A DNA stretch of 64,000 nt from Mordavella massiliensis (GCF_016902415.1 NZ_JACJLV010000003.1:51254-115253); one strand, 5' to 3'. Positions 1-8,330 are shown, counted from the stretch's first letter. Numbers and translations are program-made. The notes: generated by a model not told the origin, from the letters alone.

Positions 1-1472
1 TGCCCTACTGGAGCAATTCCATCCACAGATGGGAAGATTTTCCGGACATTTCCGGTTGTATTAATGGCGGACTGGCCGGGGAGTTTGAAAAATTCCAGCG
101 GAAGACCGCTTCGGATTACCTGGCATGGCAGGCGGATCTTGTCAGAGAATATATGCGTGAAGACCAGTTTATCACCCACAATCTGGACTTTGAATGGAGA
201 AAATTCGGGGCGGATATCGCCCAGGATGGTTATTCCTACGGCGTACAGCCGGATATCAACCATTATGAAGCGGCAAAATGTCTGACCAGGCTGGGAGCCG
301 ACATTTACCATCCGTCCCAGGATGATCTGACCGGTGCGGAAATCGCCTTTGGCGGCGATTCTATCCGCAGTCTGAAGCAGGAAAACTATCTGATCCTGGA
401 ATGCCAGGCTCAGGCTTTTAAGCAGTGGACTCCTTATCCCGGGCAGCTGCGGCTGCAGGCTTACAGCCATCTGGCCAGCGGCGCGGACGGCATTTCCTAC
501 TGGAACTGGCACTCCATCCACAACAGCTTCGAGACCTACTGGAAGGGACTTTTAAGCCACGATCTTGCAGAAAATCCGACGTATCTTGAGGCCTGCCGGA
601 TCGGGGAAGAGTGGCGAAAAATCGGGCATCAGCTCACCGGGCTTAGGAAAAACAACAAGATCGCCCTGCTCATCGACAATGCGACACTGACTGCATTTAA
701 ATGGTTCCCCATTGACCGGGACTTAAGCTACAACGACGTTGTGCGCTGGATGTACGACAGCCTGTATGAAATGAACCTGGAATGTGACGTGGTTGACGTA
801 AACGGACTGGAGCCGGACCGCTATCATATGATCGTAACTCCGGCCCTTTACTGTGCTTCGGAAGAACTCCTTACGAAACTGGAAAATTTCGTAACAGACG
901 GCGGCGTTCTCGTCAGCACCTTCAAATCCTTTGTGGCAAATGAATATTCCACCGTTTACGCGGACACCCAGCCACACCGTCTGCATCCATGTTTTGGCAT
1001 GTCGTATAACCAGTTCGTCGAGCCCGGCCGGACCCGTCTTCTTGGCGCCAAAGTAAAATATTTCGCAGAACTTCTGAAGCCCGAGAGCGCGCAGAGCCTG
1101 GCAGATTATGAGCATAAATACTGGGGCGGCTATGCCGGGATCACCCGCAATACTTACGGCCGCGGAGCCGCCTACTATATTGGCTGCTATACCGAAAAGC
1201 ACATTTTAAAAAATCTTCTCAGCCAGGCGGCAGACGACGCAGGGATCCAAAGACTTCCGGAAAAATACCAGTGGCCACTTATCGTCCGTAGCGGACAGAA
1301 CCGGGACGGAAAAACCCTGCATTACATCCTGAATTACAGCGAAGAAACACAAAACGTACCCTGCATATGGAGAAAGGCAAAAGATTTAATTACCGGAGAA
1401 GTTTTCCACAATGGCGATACGCTAGATATTGCAGATTGGGATCTCAAGATCCTGGAAGAAGCCAACATGTAA
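1..1472 (+). CDS. GH42 beta-galactosidase, C-terminal part (5' end outside window)
   Basis: Retaining beta-galactosidase of glycoside hydrolase family 42, cytoplasmic, releasing galactose from oligosaccharides. The reading frame is open from base 3 with no stop, so the start lies before the window; about 489 residues are visible. The probable nucleophile is the Glu of 'LILECQAQ' (codon at 399-401), followed by 'GADGISYWNWHSIHNSFE', the family's active-site strand. A glutamine-amidotransferase-like trimerisation domain ('VTPALYCASEELLTKLENFV') and a small C-terminal beta domain follow, so the 3' end looks complete. The catalytic acid/base region is upstream and not visible. It ends directly at a palindromic repeat (1473-1514). 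No signal peptide can be judged. Confidence 0.9.
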   Translation, partial: PYWSNSIHRWEDFPDISGCINGGLAGEFEKFQRKTASDYLAWQADLVREYMREDQFITHNLDFEWRKFGADIAQDGYSYGVQPDINHYEAAKCLTRLGADIYHPSQDDLTGAEIAFGGDSIRSLKQENYLILECQAQAFKQWTPYPGQLRLQAYSHLASGADGISYWNWHSIHNSFETYWKGLLSHDLAENPTYLEACRIGEEWRKIGHQLTGLRKNNKIALLIDNATLTAFKWFPIDRDLSYNDVVRWMYDSLYEMNLECDVVDVNGLEPDRYHMIVTPALYCASEELLTKLENFVTDGGVLVSTFKSFVANEYSTVYADTQPHRLHPCFGMSYNQFVEPGRTRLLGAKVKYFAELLKPESAQSLADYEHKYWGGYAGITRNTYGRGAAYYIGCYTEKHILKNLLSQAADDAGIQRLPEKYQWPLIVRSGQNRDGKTLHYILNYSEETQNVPCIWRKAKDLITGEVFHNGDTLDIADWDLKILEEANM

Positions 1473-1514
1473 AAATGGGGACGGGGGATTATTAAAAATC
1501 CCCCGTCCCCATTT
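1473..1514. repeat. GGGGACGGGGGATT hairpin, copy 1
   Basis: Perfect inverted repeat: 18-base arms (1473-1490 and 1497-1514) around a 6-base loop. It starts on the base after the GH42 stop codon and ends 5 bases before the stop codon of the convergent aminotransferase gene. The outer AAAT/ATTT pairs belong to this locus; the GGGGACGGGGGATT core is shared with five other copies. It could terminate transcription from both sides. Confidence 0.9.
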
Positions 1515-1519
1515 CTACT

Positions 1520-2752
1520 TTACGCGATTTTTTCCACATGTTGTTGATAACCATCCAAAAATTCCCCAATTTTACGGACTGCCTCAGCCAGTTCTTCTGC
1601 CTCCGGCAGCATGACGATCCGGAAGTGATCCGGATCTTTCCAGTCGAAGCCGCTTCCCGGCACCAGCAGGATCTTCTTACTGTAAAGCAGGTCCCGTGCG
1701 AATACTTTATCATTTGTAATGCCAAATTTCTTTACGTCCAGTTTCGGAAAGATATAAAATGCGCTGTCATTTTTTACAAAGGAGATGCCGTCAATTTTTT
1801 TGAGTTCTTTTACCACTGCTTCTCTCTGCTCATACAGGCGTCCGCCCGGCCTTGTCATGGACCGGGGCGTCTCCATGTCTTTCAATGCGGCCGGGATAGC
1901 CGCCTGTGCCAGTGCATTTGCACAAAGCCGCATGGATGTCATCTGGATAATTCCCTGCCTGTATTCTTCGGTCAGTTTTTCCGGCCCGCTGATCACCATC
2001 CAGCCGCAGCGATAACCGCACAGGAAATGGGATTTGGAAAGGCCGCTCATGGTTACCACCGGTATGTCGTCTGCCAGGGAGGCGATGGATACGTGTTGTT
2101 TTCCATCCAGGATCAGCCGGTCATACACTTCATCGGAGAAGATCATAAGGCCATGCTCTCTTGCCACATTTACGATTTCCTGCAAAATTTCTTTTGGATA
2201 CAGTACGCCGGTTGGATTATTGGGATTGATCACAACAATGGCCTTTGTCTTTGGCGTGATCTTAGAGCGGATATCCGCAAGATCCGGAAACCAGCCGGCC
2301 TGCTCGTCGCAGGTGTAAAATACCGGCCGCCCGCCTGCCAGATACACCGTATTTCCCCACAGGGAATAGCTGGGACTTGGCAACAGCACTTCATCAGCGT
2401 CATTCAGAAGCGGCAACAGCGCAAAGGAGATCACTTCACTGACTCCGTTTCCTACAAATACATCGTCCATGGTAATTCCCCGGATGCCTTTTCCGCGCTC
2501 GTATTCGCAAATGGCTTCTCTTGCCTCCGGCATTCCCCGGAAATCGCAGTAGGCCATTCCTTTATCTGCGCTCTCTTCCATGGCTTTCCGGATGCTGTCC
2601 GGAAGTTCGAATCCGAATACTGCCGGATTTCCGGTGTTCAGCTTCAGCACTTTTTCCCCGTTTTTCTGCATTTCCAGCGCTTTCAGATACAAAGGTCCCC
2701 GGATATCTGAGTGAATATGTTCCATCCGCGCCGCTCTTTTCAATGCTTCCAT
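1520..2752 (-). CDS. alaA: Alanine aminotransferase, AlaA type
   Basis: PLP-dependent class I/II aminotransferase, probably interconverting pyruvate/glutamate and alanine/2-oxoglutarate in the cytoplasm. 410 residues, normal for the family. 'DIRGPLY', 'KLNTGNPAVFGF' near residues 16-48, 'NPNNPTG' near 176-182, 'SDEVYDRLI' near 206, and the PLP Schiff-base Lys240 in 'SGLSKSHFLCGYR' resemble E. coli AlaA from start to end more than generic aspartate aminotransferases. Start: ATG with a GGGAGGG ribosome binding site. It is transcribed divergently from a LysR regulator 115 bases away, which may control it. Substrate is inferred from family resemblance. Confidence 0.83.
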   Translation of the reverse strand: MEALKRAARMEHIHSDIRGPLYLKALEMQKNGEKVLKLNTGNPAVFGFELPDSIRKAMEESADKGMAYCDFRGMPEAREAICEYERGKGIRGITMDDVFVGNGVSEVISFALLPLLNDADEVLLPSPSYSLWGNTVYLAGGRPVFYTCDEQAGWFPDLADIRSKITPKTKAIVVINPNNPTGVLYPKEILQEIVNVAREHGLMIFSDEVYDRLILDGKQHVSIASLADDIPVVTMSGLSKSHFLCGYRCGWMVISGPEKLTEEYRQGIIQMTSMRLCANALAQAAIPAALKDMETPRSMTRPGGRLYEQREAVVKELKKIDGISFVKNDSAFYIFPKLDVKKFGITNDKVFARDLLYSKKILLVPGSGFDWKDPDHFRIVMLPEAEELAEAVRKIGEFLDGYQQHVEKIA

Positions 2753-2778
2753 TTTTGATTTCCCTCCCTGGATTTTTC

Positions 2779-2808
2779 TTTACACTCATCATACCCCCGG
2801 GGTATAAT
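2779..2808 (+). promoter_or_regulatory. Candidate sigma-A promoter of the LysR gene
   Basis: TTTACA (2779-2784), an 18-base spacer and a perfect TATAAT (2803-2808), about 60 bases before the LysR start. The A+T-rich stretch after it (2809-2855) could hold the regulator's own operator. Seen in sequence; activity inferred. Confidence 0.5.
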
Positions 2809-2867
2809 ATATTCAAATACCAATAATCATATATATATTATATTTATTTGACTATAATGGAGGAGTT

Positions 2868-3869
2868 ATGTTTACCTGGAAAAAATATGTCTGTGAAGTT
2901 TACCGGGAGCGCAGTTTTTCGAAAGCTGCCCAGAATCTGTATATCAGCCAGCCGTCTCTGAGCGCCCGCATTAAGAAGGTGGAGGAACAGATCGGCGTGC
3001 CGCTTTTTGACCGCAGCACCTCTCCTTTGCAGCTGACTGAGGCGGGGCGGATCTATATCCGTGCTGCCGAAGAGATCAGTGTAATTGAGCAGCGGGTGGA
3101 AAATGCCATCAACAACCTGAATACGCTGCAGACCGGCCGTCTGTCCATCGGCGCAAGCAACCTGTTTGCCGCTTATGTGCTGCCCCCTTTGATTTCCCGG
3201 TTCAAACAGCGTTATCCCAAAATCGACGTCCAGATCGTCGAGGGCAACACCGACCAGCTGGAGGCGATGCTCAGCAGCGGAGGACTGGATTTTGTCATTG
3301 ACAACTATCATTATGACAGCACTCTTTACAGCAAAGAATCCTACTGTACCGAGCACATTCTGCTGGCAGTCCCCAGACATTTCCCCATAAATAAAGAGCT
3401 GGAAATGTTCCAGCTCTCTTTTGAAGACATCCGGGGCGAAGGGGCTTCGGATGCAGATACCCCGGATGTACCTCTCGCGTATTTTTCTTCTCTTCCATTT
3501 ATTATGCTTACGCCCGGCAACGACACCCGGATCCGCGGAGAGCGACTCTGCCATGAAGCCGGCTTTTCGCCGGACATCATCCTGGAGCTTCAGCAGCAGG
3601 CCACCGCTTACATGGCTGCTTCCACCCAGCTTGGTGCTGCTTTTATCAGCGATATGCTGGTGCGGCGCCTTCCTTCCTTTGAAAATCTGGTGTACTATAA
3701 ACTGGCCGGCGACCAGGCCTTGCGCCGTGTGTTCTTCTATTATAAAAGGCACAAATACAAAACCCGGGCAATGGAAGAATTTATCTCTCTTATGCACACA
3801 TCCGGCGATACAGTTTCTCCACCGGACGATACAACAGCGCCACTGCGATCACAAGAAATACAACATTGA
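2868..3869 (+). CDS. LysR-family transcriptional regulator
   Basis: DNA-binding regulator: N-terminal winged helix-turn-helix (residues 1-60; 'RSFSKAAQNLYISQPSLSAR' is the recognition region), a linker helix, then a periplasmic-binding-protein-like effector domain from about residue 90 ('GRLSIGASNLFAAYVLPPLI'). Effector unknown. Start: ATG preceded by GGAGGAG. It is divergent from the alaA-type gene and convergent with the ECF S component gene, whose 3' end it overlaps by 80 bases. The last ~25 residues (after 'EEFISLMHTSG') lie in that overlap and look unlike the family's usual C-terminus, so the overlap may come from loss of an earlier stop. Confidence 0.88.
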   Translation: MFTWKKYVCEVYRERSFSKAAQNLYISQPSLSARIKKVEEQIGVPLFDRSTSPLQLTEAGRIYIRAAEEISVIEQRVENAINNLNTLQTGRLSIGASNLFAAYVLPPLISRFKQRYPKIDVQIVEGNTDQLEAMLSSGGLDFVIDNYHYDSTLYSKESYCTEHILLAVPRHFPINKELEMFQLSFEDIRGEGASDADTPDVPLAYFSSLPFIMLTPGNDTRIRGERLCHEAGFSPDIILELQQQATAYMAASTQLGAAFISDMLVRRLPSFENLVYYKLAGDQALRRVFFYYKRHKYKTRAMEEFISLMHTSGDTVSPPDDTTAPLRSQEIQH

Positions 3870-4374
3870 TCACCGTGGCCGGAATGGACGCCGCTGATCC
3901 CGCTGCTGCCGCCGCAAAGCCGCTGCCCAGGATCATCATTTTTACAATCCCCATGACAAATTCGATCAGGATATTCATACATCCATATACCACCGTACAA
4001 AACATGGCGTCCCGGTATTCCTTGCGCATGTTTCCCTCTGCCCGTTTTTTCAGGGCCGCGAACAGGGCTCCGATGAGCAGGCATTTGATGACGGTCTCAA
4101 GAAATACCTGGGGCACATCCTGCAGAAATCCGTTGAGGATATCAAAGATCACCAGTCCAAGCGTACCGGACACCGCACCGCGTTTCCCGCCCTGCAGTAG
4201 CACGCCCAGAACCACAAGAATGTGGCCAAAGTGTACAAAGGGCGTTCCCACCACTGCCGGAAGCGGGATCCGGAAAGCCTGTATCCCAAGAAATGTAATG
4301 GCCGCAAAGAAAGCGGTAATGACCATTCTTTTCATATTTTCATCTTTTCCAGTAACAGTGTCCCTGTGTTTCAT
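3790..4374 (-). CDS. ECF transporter S component (substrate-binding membrane subunit) 1
   Basis: Integral membrane substrate-capture subunit of an energy-coupling-factor vitamin transporter. 194 residues with about six hydrophobic segments; the N-terminal 'KRMVITAFFAAITFLGIQAF' and 'VHFGHILVVLGVLLQGGKRGAVSG' resemble riboflavin/HmpT-type S components. No energising ATPases or EcfT lie in the window, so it would share a module encoded elsewhere (group II ECF). The substrate cannot be told from sequence. An internal ATG at residue 14 is a possible alternative start. It follows a second S component by 32 bases, probably in one operon; its last codons overlap the 3' end of the convergent LysR gene. 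Confidence 0.82.
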   Translation of the reverse strand: MKHRDTVTGKDENMKRMVITAFFAAITFLGIQAFRIPLPAVVGTPFVHFGHILVVLGVLLQGGKRGAVSGTLGLVIFDILNGFLQDVPQVFLETVIKCLLIGALFAALKKRAEGNMRKEYRDAMFCTVVYGCMNILIEFVMGIVKMMILGSGFAAAAAGSAASIPATVINVVFLVIAVALLYRPVEKLYRRMCA

Positions 4375-4406
4375 ATGACTTCTTTTCAGACTTTTGTCTG
4401 TCCTTT

Positions 4407-5015
4407 CTATGCAATCTTCTTATGCTCCGGCTTTAGCAACAGTCCGGATCTGAGCAGTACCGGCCGCAGGGCGTTGTACATGGCTCCTACCAGCACGGTA
4501 GAGATCACCGCATTGACAAACGTAGCTGCAGTACTCCATTTTGCCAGAACCTCCGCCATCTGCTGGGGCTGCCCCAGGATGTACATTTTATAAAAATAAC
4601 CTGCCAGGGGATCTGCGATCACATTGAAACCAAGGCCGGCAATCGTAGCGATCAGGCTCCATTTCCACACATATTTTTTATCACTGCTTTCGTTAATCCT
4701 GGCAATTCTGTGAGCCACCAGCCCCACGATCAGGCCGATGCACAGCTTCAAAAGAAATGTTTTGGGCGCGCCGGTGATATAGATGGGATCCATAATATCT
4801 GCGATTCCCATACCAATGGCTCCCGCCAGTCCTCCATAAAAGCCGCCCAGAAGAAGGGCCGCCAGGACACAGAAGGCGTTGCCGATGTGGATCGATGTGG
4901 CGTCTCCGCCCGGCATCGGGATCTTTATCTGAAGATACGTAAAAGAAACATAACAAAGAGCAGCCAGAAGCGCTGTCTGCGCCAGCTTTATTACAGTCTG
5001 ATTCCTCTTTTCCAT
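4407..5015 (-). CDS. ECF transporter S component 2
   Basis: Second membrane S component of an ECF vitamin/cofactor importer. About 202 residues from the chosen ATG, with around six membrane segments; 'TSIHIGNAFCVLAALLLGGFYGGLAG' is the typical third-helix region. It differs enough from its neighbour (3790-4374) to suggest a different substrate or an old duplication. I chose the ATG at 5015 because AGGAAGTGAG precedes it; an in-frame ATG at 5039 has no good ribosome binding site. Pantothenate, a thiamine precursor or another vitamin are possible; nothing nearby decides. Confidence 0.82.
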   Translation of the reverse strand: MEKRNQTVIKLAQTALLAALCYVSFTYLQIKIPMPGGDATSIHIGNAFCVLAALLLGGFYGGLAGAIGMGIADIMDPIYITGAPKTFLLKLCIGLIVGLVAHRIARINESSDKKYVWKWSLIATIAGLGFNVIADPLAGYFYKMYILGQPQQMAEVLAKWSTAATFVNAVISTVLVGAMYNALRPVLLRSGLLLKPEHKKIA

Positions 5016-5291
5016 AAATATCTCACTTCCTTTTCTCATTTCCCATACATCGTAGCACCTAACTGTCTTTTTATAAACATCCAGTTATTTCATACTCGAC
5101 CAGTCCAGTTTGTATTTTTCTAAAATAAATGTGAAAAAATTATGTTTATGCTTGCTTTTTAGGAATAAGGGATATAATATACACATATAGATTATGTAGT
5201 TTTAAAAACTACGTGTCGAGTTTTTAAGACATTTCCAATGACCGATTACAAAAGAATTCATAGAATAGATTTCATCGAGGAGGAGTGTATT

Positions 5292-5954
5292 ATGGCAAAA
5301 GTAATTGAAGAACATGTAAAAGATCCCGGAAGCGCGATCACACATTTCATTGGCATGCTGATGGCAATTTTCGCGGCAATCCCGCTGCTGATCAAGGCGG
5401 CTCAGGAGCCCGGACGCATTTATATCATTTCCATCGCCGTCTACGCCGCCAGCCTGATCCTTTTGTATGCGGCAAGCACGACCTACCATACCTTTGACCG
5501 TTCCAAAAAAGTAAATACGATCTTAAAGAAAATCGACCACATGATGATCAGCGTACTCATCGCAGGAAGCTATACGCCGATCTGCCTGCTGGTTCTGCCA
5601 AAGCCGATCGGCGTGATCCTTCTTTCTATCGTGTGGGCCATCGCCATTGCCGGCATCCTGATGAAAGCCTTCTGGATCAACTGCCCGAAATGGGTGTCCT
5701 CCGTGCTTTACATCGGCATGGGCTGGACCTGCGTACTGGCCTTCACCCAGCTTCTGAATGCACTTTCACCGGCTGCCTTCGGATGGCTCCTGGCCGGCGG
5801 CATCATTTACACCATCGGCGGCGTGATTTATGCGCTGAAACTGCCGCTGTTCAACAACCGGCATAAGAATTTCGGCAGCCACGAGATCTTTCATTTGTTC
5901 GTCATGGGCGGCAGCGCCTGCCACTTTATCGTAATGTACGCATTCGTGTTATAA
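5292..5954 (+). CDS. Hemolysin III / YqfA-like membrane protein (PAQR superfamily)
   Basis: Seven-helix membrane protein of the HlyIII family, related to eukaryotic PAQR receptors and possibly a metal-dependent membrane hydrolase; despite the name a haemolytic role is unproven. 220 residues. The conserved metal-site elements are visible: 'STTYHTFDRS' after helix 2 and 'SHEIFHLFV' before the last helix. I start at 5292, where GAGGAGGAG precedes the ATG; an upstream in-frame ATG at 5238 has no such site. A candidate TATAAT lies at 5173-5178. The gene stands alone. Confidence 0.86.
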   Translation: MAKVIEEHVKDPGSAITHFIGMLMAIFAAIPLLIKAAQEPGRIYIISIAVYAASLILLYAASTTYHTFDRSKKVNTILKKIDHMMISVLIAGSYTPICLLVLPKPIGVILLSIVWAIAIAGILMKAFWINCPKWVSSVLYIGMGWTCVLAFTQLLNALSPAAFGWLLAGGIIYTIGGVIYALKLPLFNNRHKNFGSHEIFHLFVMGGSACHFIVMYAFVL

Positions 5955-5979
5955 AATGGGGAAAACTTTGTGCACAACT

Positions 5980-6023
5980 AATTTGGGGACGGGGGATTTT
6001 CAGAAATCCCCCGTCCCCAAATT
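5980..6023. repeat. GGGGACGGGGGATT hairpin, copy 2
   Basis: Perfect 20-base arms (5980-5999 and 6004-6023) with a TCAG loop, between two convergent genes; the right arm ends 2 bases before the GIY-YIG stop codon. Outer pairs AATTT/AAATT are specific to this copy. Confidence 0.9.
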
Positions 6024-6025
6024 TA

Positions 6026-6265
6026 TTACCTTTCCACAAGTGCTTCCTTCTCTTTTCTTGTCATCTGTTTAATCTGACACTCTCGGCTCATTGCCTCTTC
6101 TTTTGTCTGAAAAGTCTCAAAATACGCCAATTTCACCGGTCTTCGACTTTTCGTATATTTCGCTCCGCGCCCTTCATTATGCGCTTTCATACGGCGTTCC
6201 AAATCATTGGTCCACCCTGTATAAAAACTTCCATCACTACATTCAACAATATATGTATAATTCAT
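6026..6265 (-). CDS. GIY-YIG nuclease superfamily protein (YhbQ/UPF0213 type)
   Basis: Small single-domain protein of about 79 residues. 'NYTYIVECSDGSFYTGWTND' gives the GIY-YIG strands, with Arg in 'DLERRMKAHN' and 'GRGAKYTKSRRPVKL' as usual in the YhbQ/UPF0213 group; a C-terminal Glu-rich helix follows. The family is linked to nucleic-acid cleavage, but the physiological role is unclear. I take the ATG at 6265, since homologues begin here; an in-frame ATG at 6283 would add six residues read from TTATCCAC-like repeats. No strong ribosome binding site precedes either. Confidence 0.8.
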   Translation of the reverse strand: MNYTYIVECSDGSFYTGWTNDLERRMKAHNEGRGAKYTKSRRPVKLAYFETFQTKEEAMSRECQIKQMTRKEKEALVER

Positions 6266-6272
6266 TTCCACA

Positions 6273-6324
6273 TTATCCACCATATTTTTAAGTTATCAAC
6301 ACCCATTATAGAAAGTTTTCCACA
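6273..6324. promoter_or_regulatory. Cluster of DnaA-box-like sequences beside hairpin copy 3
   Basis: TTATCCACC (6273-6281), TTATCAACA (6293-6301) and TTTTCCACA (6316-6324) lie within 52 bases, 9 bases from a GGGGAC hairpin. They resemble the DnaA consensus TTATNCACA. No replication genes are near, so an origin is unlikely. Confidence 0.4.
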
Positions 6325-6332
6325 CTTGTCAA

Positions 6333-6374
6333 TAATGGGGACGGGGGATTTCTGAAAATCCCCCGTCCCCATTA
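6333..6374. repeat. GGGGACGGGGGATT hairpin, copy 3
   Basis: Perfect 19-base arms (6333-6351 and 6356-6374), loop CTGA. The right arm contains the TAA stop codon of spoIIQ (6372-6374). Outer pairs TAAT/ATTA are specific to this copy. Confidence 0.9.
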
Positions 6375-7220
6375 CATATAGTCTACCGGATTGATCGGCT
6401 GCCCGTCTTTCCGCATCTCGAAATATACGTTTGAGCCTTCTACGCTGTAATATTTTGTGGGTGTATTTACATATCCGATGACTGTATTTGCTTCTACATA
6501 GTCTCCAACCTTTAGCTGAATGTCTTTTAGCTGGCCATAGAATAGTTCATAACCGCTGCCGATGTCTATATTTACAGTCGTGCCGGTTTCAGGGGATTCG
6601 TCAATGGATTTGACGATGCCGGCTGTTCCGGCGATCACCTGGTCGTTTTCTGCGGCGGATATGATGAGCGCCGGATTATATTTGTACTGATCCAGCGTGG
6701 AAAAGTATATGGTTTTGTCCATGCTGTAACTCATAAGCACGGTTCCGTTGACCGGCCAGACCAGGTTGCTGTCTTCGCTGAAACTTAACGCTGTTCCGGT
6801 TCCTGCGGTTTTCTGTGCGCCAGACGTGCTGCCGCTTTCTGCATTTGTACTGCTCCTGTCATCTGCTCCGGCGCCTGCGTCTTCGCCTGTGCCTGTGCCA
6901 GTTCCGGTTCCTGAGCCTGTACCTGTCCCGGTTCCGATTCCCGGAGTTTTCTCTAAGGTTCCTCCCTCACCGGCGCCGCCAGTATCGCTGGAATCCTGAA
7001 TGACCAGGCCGTCGGTTGCCCTGGCTTTTTCCTCTGTGTCCCCGTTGCTTTTTTCCTTTGCAGCATTTTCTTCCGTCCTTGCAATCTCTTCTTTTTGCCG
7101 GGCCTCTCTACTATTTCCCAATGTATATGTTCCTGCGATAGCAATGGCTGCCACAAAGCACAGTACTGCTGCGACGGTAGCTCCCCTTTTTTTTGGCGGA
7201 GTGCTCTGCTTTTTATTCAT
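6372..7220 (-). CDS. spoIIQ: SpoIIQ-like engulfment protein with degenerate LytM/M23 domain
   Basis: Probable forespore membrane protein that pairs with the mother-cell protein SpoIIIAH during engulfment. 282 residues: basic N-terminus, one membrane helix (about 13-33), a charged region, a low-complexity Gly-Thr linker (about 95-115), then an M23-like domain from about residue 150 ('NLVWPVNGTVLMSYSMDKTI') to the end. The zinc ligands of active M23 peptidases are absent: the HxH before 'FE' reads N-V-Y and the first His/Asp motif is not recognisable, so it is probably structural. Identification rests on the gene directly upstream being spoIID, a pairing known in Clostridioides difficile. AGGTGG precedes the ATG. 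Confidence 0.75.
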   Translation of the reverse strand: MNKKQSTPPKKRGATVAAVLCFVAAIAIAGTYTLGNSREARQKEEIARTEENAAKEKSNGDTEEKARATDGLVIQDSSDTGGAGEGGTLEKTPGIGTGTGTGSGTGTGTGTGEDAGAGADDRSSTNAESGSTSGAQKTAGTGTALSFSEDSNLVWPVNGTVLMSYSMDKTIYFSTLDQYKYNPALIISAAENDQVIAGTAGIVKSIDESPETGTTVNIDIGSGYELFYGQLKDIQLKVGDYVEANTVIGYVNTPTKYYSVEGSNVYFEMRKDGQPINPVDYM

Positions 7221-7282
7221 TTTATCACCACCTCTGACTATATTTTTGCCAGAAGGTTCTGTTGTTATTCTGTTTAATTAAA

Positions 7283-8182
7283 TTATTCTGTTTTTTGCAG
7301 TATTTCTGCCACTTCTTTTAATTCGCAGCCCTCAAAAAAGTAATTTAAAATGTCTTCTGCCTCCTGTCCTTCTTCTGCCATCCGGTGGGCGCTGTATTGA
7401 CTCATCCCAAGCCCGTGTCCTATCCCGCTGGTTGTGATCCGCATTTTTCCGTTATAGCGCTGCAGGGTAAAGCAGGCTGACGGAAGTTCAAAAGTTTTCC
7501 GGAACTCTTCCCCGCTGATATTTTCCTGGCCGGCGCGCACATGTAAAACGTAACTTGCCGTGTCCAGTTCTGTGATCTCCGCATCCATGTCGTCCACTAC
7601 CTTTGTCTGCAATTGCTCCTCTGACTCCATGTCCCACGGACACTCCCTGACAGTCAGGTACGGGCAGTCCTCTCTGCCCAGCACTTCTGCAGCATCCCGG
7701 GTGCACCCGCTGCTCAGCCGGAAAAACGGAACGTAAGCCGGCTGGCCTTCATATGTCAGTATCTGCCCCTCCGTCTCCCGCCAGGCATCCCGCATTTTCT
7801 TATAAAATGCATTTTCTCTGCTGTTCCAGGCCTTGCGCATATCCTCCCTGTCCCAAAATGCCCCGCGGACCGGCGTTTCCCCTTTTCCCTCCTGGATCTG
7901 TCTGTAAATATCCGTCCGAACCAGCACCGCCTGCGCCTTCAGCGCTTCTTCTTCATACTCCGCCGGAATCTCCCCCGCCATCACACCAATCCCGAACTCC
8001 TCCAGCGGAAGTTCCTCAAAACTGGTATCATCCGCAGCATCCAGAACTTCCACCTTTATATACGTCTGATCCACACGAGATCTGGCACTGATAACCGGAC
8101 CATTTATAAAAACCGTCACAACATACGGCAGCAGAATCAAAATAAGCAGACAACATCCCATTTTCTTTATTTTTATCCACAT
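7283..8182 (-). CDS. spoIID: Stage II sporulation protein D (SpoIID lytic transglycosylase)
   Basis: Peptidoglycan-degrading enzyme needed for engulfment, anchored in the mother-cell membrane by an N-terminal helix (about residues 6-28 from the chosen start). The hallmark 'GVMAGEIPAEYEEEALKAQA' carries the catalytic Glu, and 'GHGLGMSQYSAHRMAEEG' near the C-terminus is the second SpoIID signature. About 299 residues, somewhat shorter than Bacillus SpoIID. I use the ATG at 8182, preceded by GGGAGG; upstream in-frame codons (to 8233) lie over DnaA-box-like repeats. The adjacent downstream gene is spoIIQ, 62 bases away, so both probably respond to sporulation sigma factors. Confidence 0.93.
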   Translation of the reverse strand: MWIKIKKMGCCLLILILLPYVVTVFINGPVISARSRVDQTYIKVEVLDAADDTSFEELPLEEFGIGVMAGEIPAEYEEEALKAQAVLVRTDIYRQIQEGKGETPVRGAFWDREDMRKAWNSRENAFYKKMRDAWRETEGQILTYEGQPAYVPFFRLSSGCTRDAAEVLGREDCPYLTVRECPWDMESEEQLQTKVVDDMDAEITELDTASYVLHVRAGQENISGEEFRKTFELPSACFTLQRYNGKMRITTSGIGHGLGMSQYSAHRMAEEGQEAEDILNYFFEGCELKEVAEILQKTE

Positions 8183-8236
8183 GAAAACAACCTCCCGTAC
8201 ACTGTATGGAAGGTTTGAACGATTTATACCCACAAA

Positions 8237-8258
8237 TTATCCACATAAGTTATCCACA
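8237..8258. promoter_or_regulatory. Two TTATCCACA boxes beside hairpin copy 4
   Basis: Exact TTATCCACA at 8237-8245 and 8250-8258, 13 bases apart in the same orientation, 24 bases from a GGGGAC hairpin and upstream of spoIID. They match the DnaA-box consensus; binding is inferred. Confidence 0.45.
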
Positions 8259-8282
8259 TTCGGGGGATAAACTGGCGGAAAA

Positions 8283-8330
8283 ATCAATCGGGGACGGGGG
8301 ATTTCTAGAAATCCCCCGTCCCCGGTTGAT
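8283..8330. repeat. GGGGACGGGGGATT hairpin, copy 4
   Basis: 24-base arms (8283-8306 and 8307-8330) with no spacer and one mismatch. The last base is the first base of the glgP stop codon on the opposite strand. Outer pairs ATCAA/TTGAT are specific to this locus. Confidence 0.88.

Noticed and set aside
1538..2710. Plus-strand 390-codon frame opposite the aminotransferase gene
   Set aside because: No recognisable protein pattern; the antisense AlaA-like protein explains the open frame.
2844..3797. Minus-strand 317-codon frame opposite the LysR gene
   Set aside because: It is a shadow frame; the plus-strand LysR protein has a full family pattern and this frame has none.
6895..6955. Repeat-containing plus-strand proteins over the Gly-Thr linker
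   Set aside because: Low-complexity proline/valine frames are shadows of the SpoIIQ linker repeats.
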